In this document: positions 7,114-9,706 of the stretch, piece after piece
Layout: every line of letters starts with the position of its first letter
Numbering within the stretch: position 1 is the stretch's first letter
Assembly: GCA_010671975.1 (NCBI GenBank)
Contig: JAAHIA010000169.1
Span: 1 to 9,706 of the forward strand
Source: Leptolyngbya sp. SIO4C1
Lineage (GTDB): Bacteria; Cyanobacteriota; Cyanobacteriia; Phormidesmidales; Phormidesmidaceae
Direction of reading: 5' to 3'
Length of the DNA: 9,706 nucleotides
The notes under the pieces: model-generated
Seen by the model: the letters and a program-made list of their open reading frames with translations, nothing else
Databases searched by the model: none
Told to the model about the DNA's origin: nothing
Program-made: the position numbers and the translations under genes

Positions 7114-7118
7114 TACAC

Positions 7119-9706
7119 ATGGAACCCGATATTTTTATCAGCGAGATTCACTACGACAATCAAGGCACTGATGTTGGCGAATTTATTGAGATCACTGGAC
7201 CTGCTGGAATTAGCCTGGACGGCTATAGTCTGGTGCTCTATAACGGCAATGGCGGCACAGTTTATGACACGGTTGCTCTCAGCGGCACTGTACCTGACGA
7301 AGCTAACGACCAAGGGGCTGTGACCTTTAATATTGCCGGCATTCAAAACGGTGCGCCGGATGGGATTGCTCTAGTAGATCCCAGCGGTAACGTGGTGGAG
7401 TTTCTCAGCTACGAAGGCACGCTCACGGCGACTGACGGTCCGGCTAGCGGTCAGACCAGCACTGATATTGGCGTGGCCGAAACCAGCAGCACGCCGATTG
7501 GGCAGTCGCTACAGCTGATCAATGGCAGCTGGACTGGACCTGATACTGCCACGAAAGGATCCCTGAATACCGGCGGCAATGGCGGCGGGGCCGAAGAGAA
7601 GCTGATCAGCGAAATTCAAGGCAGCGGTGCTGAGAGCCCACTGGTTGGCAGCGAAGTCACGATTGAAGCGGTCGTAGTCGGCGACTTTCAAGATGGCGCT
7701 AGCGGTGCTGATGGCGACCTCAACGGCTTCTTTGTGCAAGAAGAGGATGCAGATGCGGACGGCAGCGCAGCCACCTCCGAAGGTCTATTTATCTTTGACG
7801 GCAGTTCGCCGGCGGTGGATGTGGCGGTAGGTGACTTGGTGCAGGTTACCGGCACCGTCACTGAGTTTAACGGTCTCACTGAGCTAACCAACGTCACTGT
7901 GTCTCAGCAGGGAACGGCGGTCCTGCCGACGGCGGCCACGGTCAGTTTTCCGCTGAGTGACGCTGCTGACCTCGAAGCTTTCGAAGGGATGCAGATCACC
8001 ATTCCCGACACGCTGTTTGTTACCGAGTACTTTAACCTCGACCGCTTTGGCGAGGTGGTGCTGTCGTCAGACGGGCCGAGCAACGCGCCGGGCACCGACG
8101 GCCGGCTCGATCAGTACACGCAGTTCAATGCGCCCGATCAGGCCGGTTTTACTGCCTATCAAGATGCGATCGCGGCGCGGCGAATCGTGCTTGACGACGG
8201 TCAAACCGTCCAGAACCCCGATCCGATTCTTCTGGGTCGCGGCGGCGAGCCGCTGAGCACAGACAACACCCTGCGCGGTGGTGATACTGTTAACAACCTG
8301 ACCGGCGTGCTGAGCTACAGCTTTGGCGACTACCGCATTCAGCCGGTTGCGCCGGTCGATTTTCAGCCTGCCAACCCGCGTCCGGCCGAGCCAGAACCGG
8401 TGGGTGGTGATCTAAAAGTCGTCAGCTTCAACGTCCTCAACTTCTTTACGACGCTCGACGTGGCGGGCAACCCCGGCAGCGGCCCGAACAACCTAGAGCC
8501 GCGCGGCGTTGACAGCCAGGCTGAGTTTGAGCGTCAGCTGCAGAAGCTGGTGACGGCTTTAGAAATCATCGATGGCGACATTGTTGGGCTGATTGAGCTA
8601 GAGAATGAGTTTGGTGGCGATCAAAACGGCGACGGTCAGTTTGCCATTGACACGCTGGTCGATGCGCTCAACGATCGCGTCGGTGCTGGCACCTATGCCT
8701 ACGTCGAGCCGGGCCGCACCTTCGTTGACGTCAGCGACGCGATTTCTGTTGGCGCGATCTACAAAACCACGTCGGTGCAGCTGGCCCTCGGTACGACGGT
8801 AGAGATTCTAGATGACTCTGACCTGCCGGCGCTGGGGCTCAACTTTGACAATGCGGTGTTTGACGGCCCCAGCACTAATCGAGCGGCGCTAGCGGCCACT
8901 TTCGAGGAAGTGGCGACCGGCGAGCAGCTGACGGTGGCGGTCAACCACTTCAAGTCGAAGGGCAGCGTTAACTCTGCACCGGGTAACGAAGCCCAGGGCG
9001 ACGGCGCGGGCAACAACAATGCGATTCGTCTGCAGGCTTCGCAGGCACTGGATGCCTGGCTAGACACCGACCCGACCGGCAGCAACGACCCCGACTATCT
9101 GATCATCGGCGACCTCAATGCCTACGCGCAGGAAGATCCGATCACCTACCTAGAGAACGAAGGCTATACCAATGTCGTAGACAATCCCGAGTCGGCCTAC
9201 TCTTTTGTATTCGACGGTCAGTTTGGCACGCTCGACTATGGTCTAGCCAACACCACGCTAATTTCTCAGGTGACCGGCGCTACCGAATGGCACGTCAACG
9301 CCGATGAGCCCGATGCGCTCGACTACAATCTGGACTTTGGTCGCGATCCGAGCCTGTTTGACGGCTCTATGCCCTATCGCAACTCTGACCACGATCCGCT
9401 GATTATTGGCTTAGACCTGTCTAGCCCAAATCAGATCAACGAGATTATGGGCACCAACCAGCGCGATCTCCTAGAAGGTACCGACGGAGCCGATCGGATT
9501 GAAGGCCGGCGCGGCTGGGATGTGATCAATGGCGGTGCGGGTGAAGATAGTTTGCTCGGTGGTCGCGGGGCCGACGTGATTAACGGCGGCGACGGCGACG
9601 ATATCATTACCGGCGGTCGCGGTATCGACATTCTAGACGGCGGCGCGGGTCGCGACATCTTTGTCTACGACGCGGTGAATGAAGGGCTAGACGTCATTCG
9701 CAACTT
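7119..9706 (+). CDS. ExeM/NucH-type extracellular nuclease with RTX repeats, N-terminal 862 residues (gene runs off right edge)
   Basis: I translated 862 codons by hand with no stop before the window edge. Residues about 1-135 look like a lamin-tail-type domain (DIFISEIHYDN, GEFIEI, LDGYSLVLYNG, DGIALVD). About 160-265 resemble the YhcR-type OB-fold DNA-binding domain (LISEIQGSG, GFFVQEEDADADG, TSEGLFIFDG). About 430-766 are an endonuclease/exonuclease/phosphatase domain with its expected residues: N438 (VVSFNVLNFF), E493 (LIELEN), R588 (TNRAAL), H610 (VNHFKSKG), D665 and N667 (IIGDLNAY), and D757-H758 (NSDHDP). Eight RTX nonapeptides follow from 778. The family hydrolyses DNA (some members RNA) outside the cell using divalent metal. 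There is no signal peptide and the start is fixed by an upstream stop, which with the RTX repeats points to type I secretion, probably by the divergent operon. The C-terminal secretion signal would lie beyond the window. Confidence 0.93.
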   Translation, partial: MEPDIFISEIHYDNQGTDVGEFIEITGPAGISLDGYSLVLYNGNGGTVYDTVALSGTVPDEANDQGAVTFNIAGIQNGAPDGIALVDPSGNVVEFLSYEGTLTATDGPASGQTSTDIGVAETSSTPIGQSLQLINGSWTGPDTATKGSLNTGGNGGGAEEKLISEIQGSGAESPLVGSEVTIEAVVVGDFQDGASGADGDLNGFFVQEEDADADGSAATSEGLFIFDGSSPAVDVAVGDLVQVTGTVTEFNGLTELTNVTVSQQGTAVLPTAATVSFPLSDAADLEAFEGMQITIPDTLFVTEYFNLDRFGEVVLSSDGPSNAPGTDGRLDQYTQFNAPDQAGFTAYQDAIAARRIVLDDGQTVQNPDPILLGRGGEPLSTDNTLRGGDTVNNLTGVLSYSFGDYRIQPVAPVDFQPANPRPAEPEPVGGDLKVVSFNVLNFFTTLDVAGNPGSGPNNLEPRGVDSQAEFERQLQKLVTALEIIDGDIVGLIELENEFGGDQNGDGQFAIDTLVDALNDRVGAGTYAYVEPGRTFVDVSDAISVGAIYKTTSVQLALGTTVEILDDSDLPALGLNFDNAVFDGPSTNRAALAATFEEVATGEQLTVAVNHFKSKGSVNSAPGNEAQGDGAGNNNAIRLQASQALDAWLDTDPTGSNDPDYLIIGDLNAYAQEDPITYLENEGYTNVVDNPESAYSFVFDGQFGTLDYGLANTTLISQVTGATEWHVNADEPDALDYNLDFGRDPSLFDGSMPYRNSDHDPLIIGLDLSSPNQINEIMGTNQRDLLEGTDGADRIEGRRGWDVINGGAGEDSLLGGRGADVINGGDGDDIITGGRGIDILDGGAGRDIFVYDAVNEGLDVIRN
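9450..9665 (+). repeat. Eight RTX (hemolysin-type calcium-binding) nonapeptides
   Basis: Residues 778-849 of the nuclease form eight consecutive 9-residue units of the GGxGxDxux type, among them GGAGEDSLL, GGRGADVIN, GGDGDDIIT and GGRGIDILD. The first three are degenerate (GTNQRDLLE, GTDGADRIE, GRRGWDVIN). Such arrays bind calcium into a parallel beta roll, stay unfolded in low-calcium cytoplasm and fold once outside. Three units have Arg at the third position. The following DIFVYDAVNEGLDVI resembles the usual C-terminal flank of RTX blocks. Confidence 0.92.

Larger units (their letters stand above)
6391..7118. other. 728-bp divergent intergenic region between secretion operon and nuclease gene
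   Basis: No coding region is supported here: the only frames open are short and lack family resemblance. The left 150 bp is AT-rich and holds the candidate operon promoter and a 14-bp palindrome. A HIP1 octamer lies at 6606-6613, an 8-bp-arm inverted repeat at 6866-6895, and two copies of a short motif TTTACCG(A)TCGC at 6851-6862 and 7020-7030. I could not pick a convincing -35/-10 pair for the nuclease gene. The region is long for two divergent promoters, so a long leader, several regulator sites or an unannotated small RNA would fit, but none is shown by the sequence alone. Confidence 0.6.
396..8173. repeat. HIP1 octamers (GCGATCGC), nine dispersed copies
   Basis: Perfect copies start at 396, 751, 2052, 2416, 2850, 4809, 5250, 6606 and 8166. 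HIP1 (highly iterated palindrome 1) is hugely over-represented in many cyanobacterial genomes. The copies fall in all the genes here except the isomerase and HATPase-like tail regions, in both strand orientations of genes, and once in the intergenic region, so the whole window shares the same host signature. Confidence 0.85.

Noticed and set aside
9431..9658. Pro/Ser-rich open frame on the minus strand
   Set aside because: It is the antisense shadow of the Gly/Asp-rich RTX repeats of the nuclease.

Overview
The window looks cyanobacterial. Nine perfect copies of the HIP1 octamer GCGATCGC occur in 9.7 kb, where chance predicts about 0.15. The gene families agree: a COP23-type secreted protein, an ABC secretion ATPase with an N-terminal cNMP-binding-like domain, and a cytoplasmic-looking parvulin in the same operon. 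The species cannot be named from this sequence.

Layout, left to right. (1) Positions 1-433, minus strand: the N-terminal 144 residues of a COP23-domain protein with a signal peptide; the gene runs off the left edge. (2) Positions 560-925, minus strand: the remnant of a histidine kinase. The open frame looks like an ordinary small ORF, but reading all three minus-strand frames recovers a PAS-like start followed by most of a HATPase domain. The phosphoacceptor region between them is missing, and the reading frame breaks twice, each time at a run of A that is one base short. (3) Positions 1044-6390, minus strand: a compact three-gene operon in the order parvulin-type peptidyl-prolyl isomerase, peptidase-like-domain ABC exporter, HlyD-family adaptor. 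The first two genes overlap by ATGA and the last two are 5 bp apart. These are the inner-membrane parts of a type I secretion system (T1SS) plus a probable chaperone; no TolC-type outer membrane channel is visible. (4) Positions 6391-7118: a 728-bp divergent intergenic region with no convincing gene. It holds an extended -10 box overlapping a perfect 14-bp palindrome near the secretion operon, and an 8-bp-arm inverted repeat on the nuclease side. (5) Positions 7119-9706, plus strand: the first 862 residues of a large ExeM/NucH-type extracellular nuclease, with a lamin-tail-like domain, an OB-fold domain, an endonuclease/exonuclease/phosphatase catalytic domain and eight RTX nonapeptides. The window cuts it before its C-terminus.

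The economical reading is a dedicated export locus. The nuclease has no N-terminal signal peptide but carries calcium-binding RTX repeats, the hallmark of T1SS substrates, and is divergently transcribed from the T1SS genes. The isomerase and the inactive C39-like domain of the ABC protein would keep the substrate unfolded and recruit it, and HlyD would bridge the periplasm. The families are known. The substrate-transporter pairing, the repeat-rich tail on the isomerase and the shared regulatory region are inferences. I found no convincing evidence of an entirely new system.
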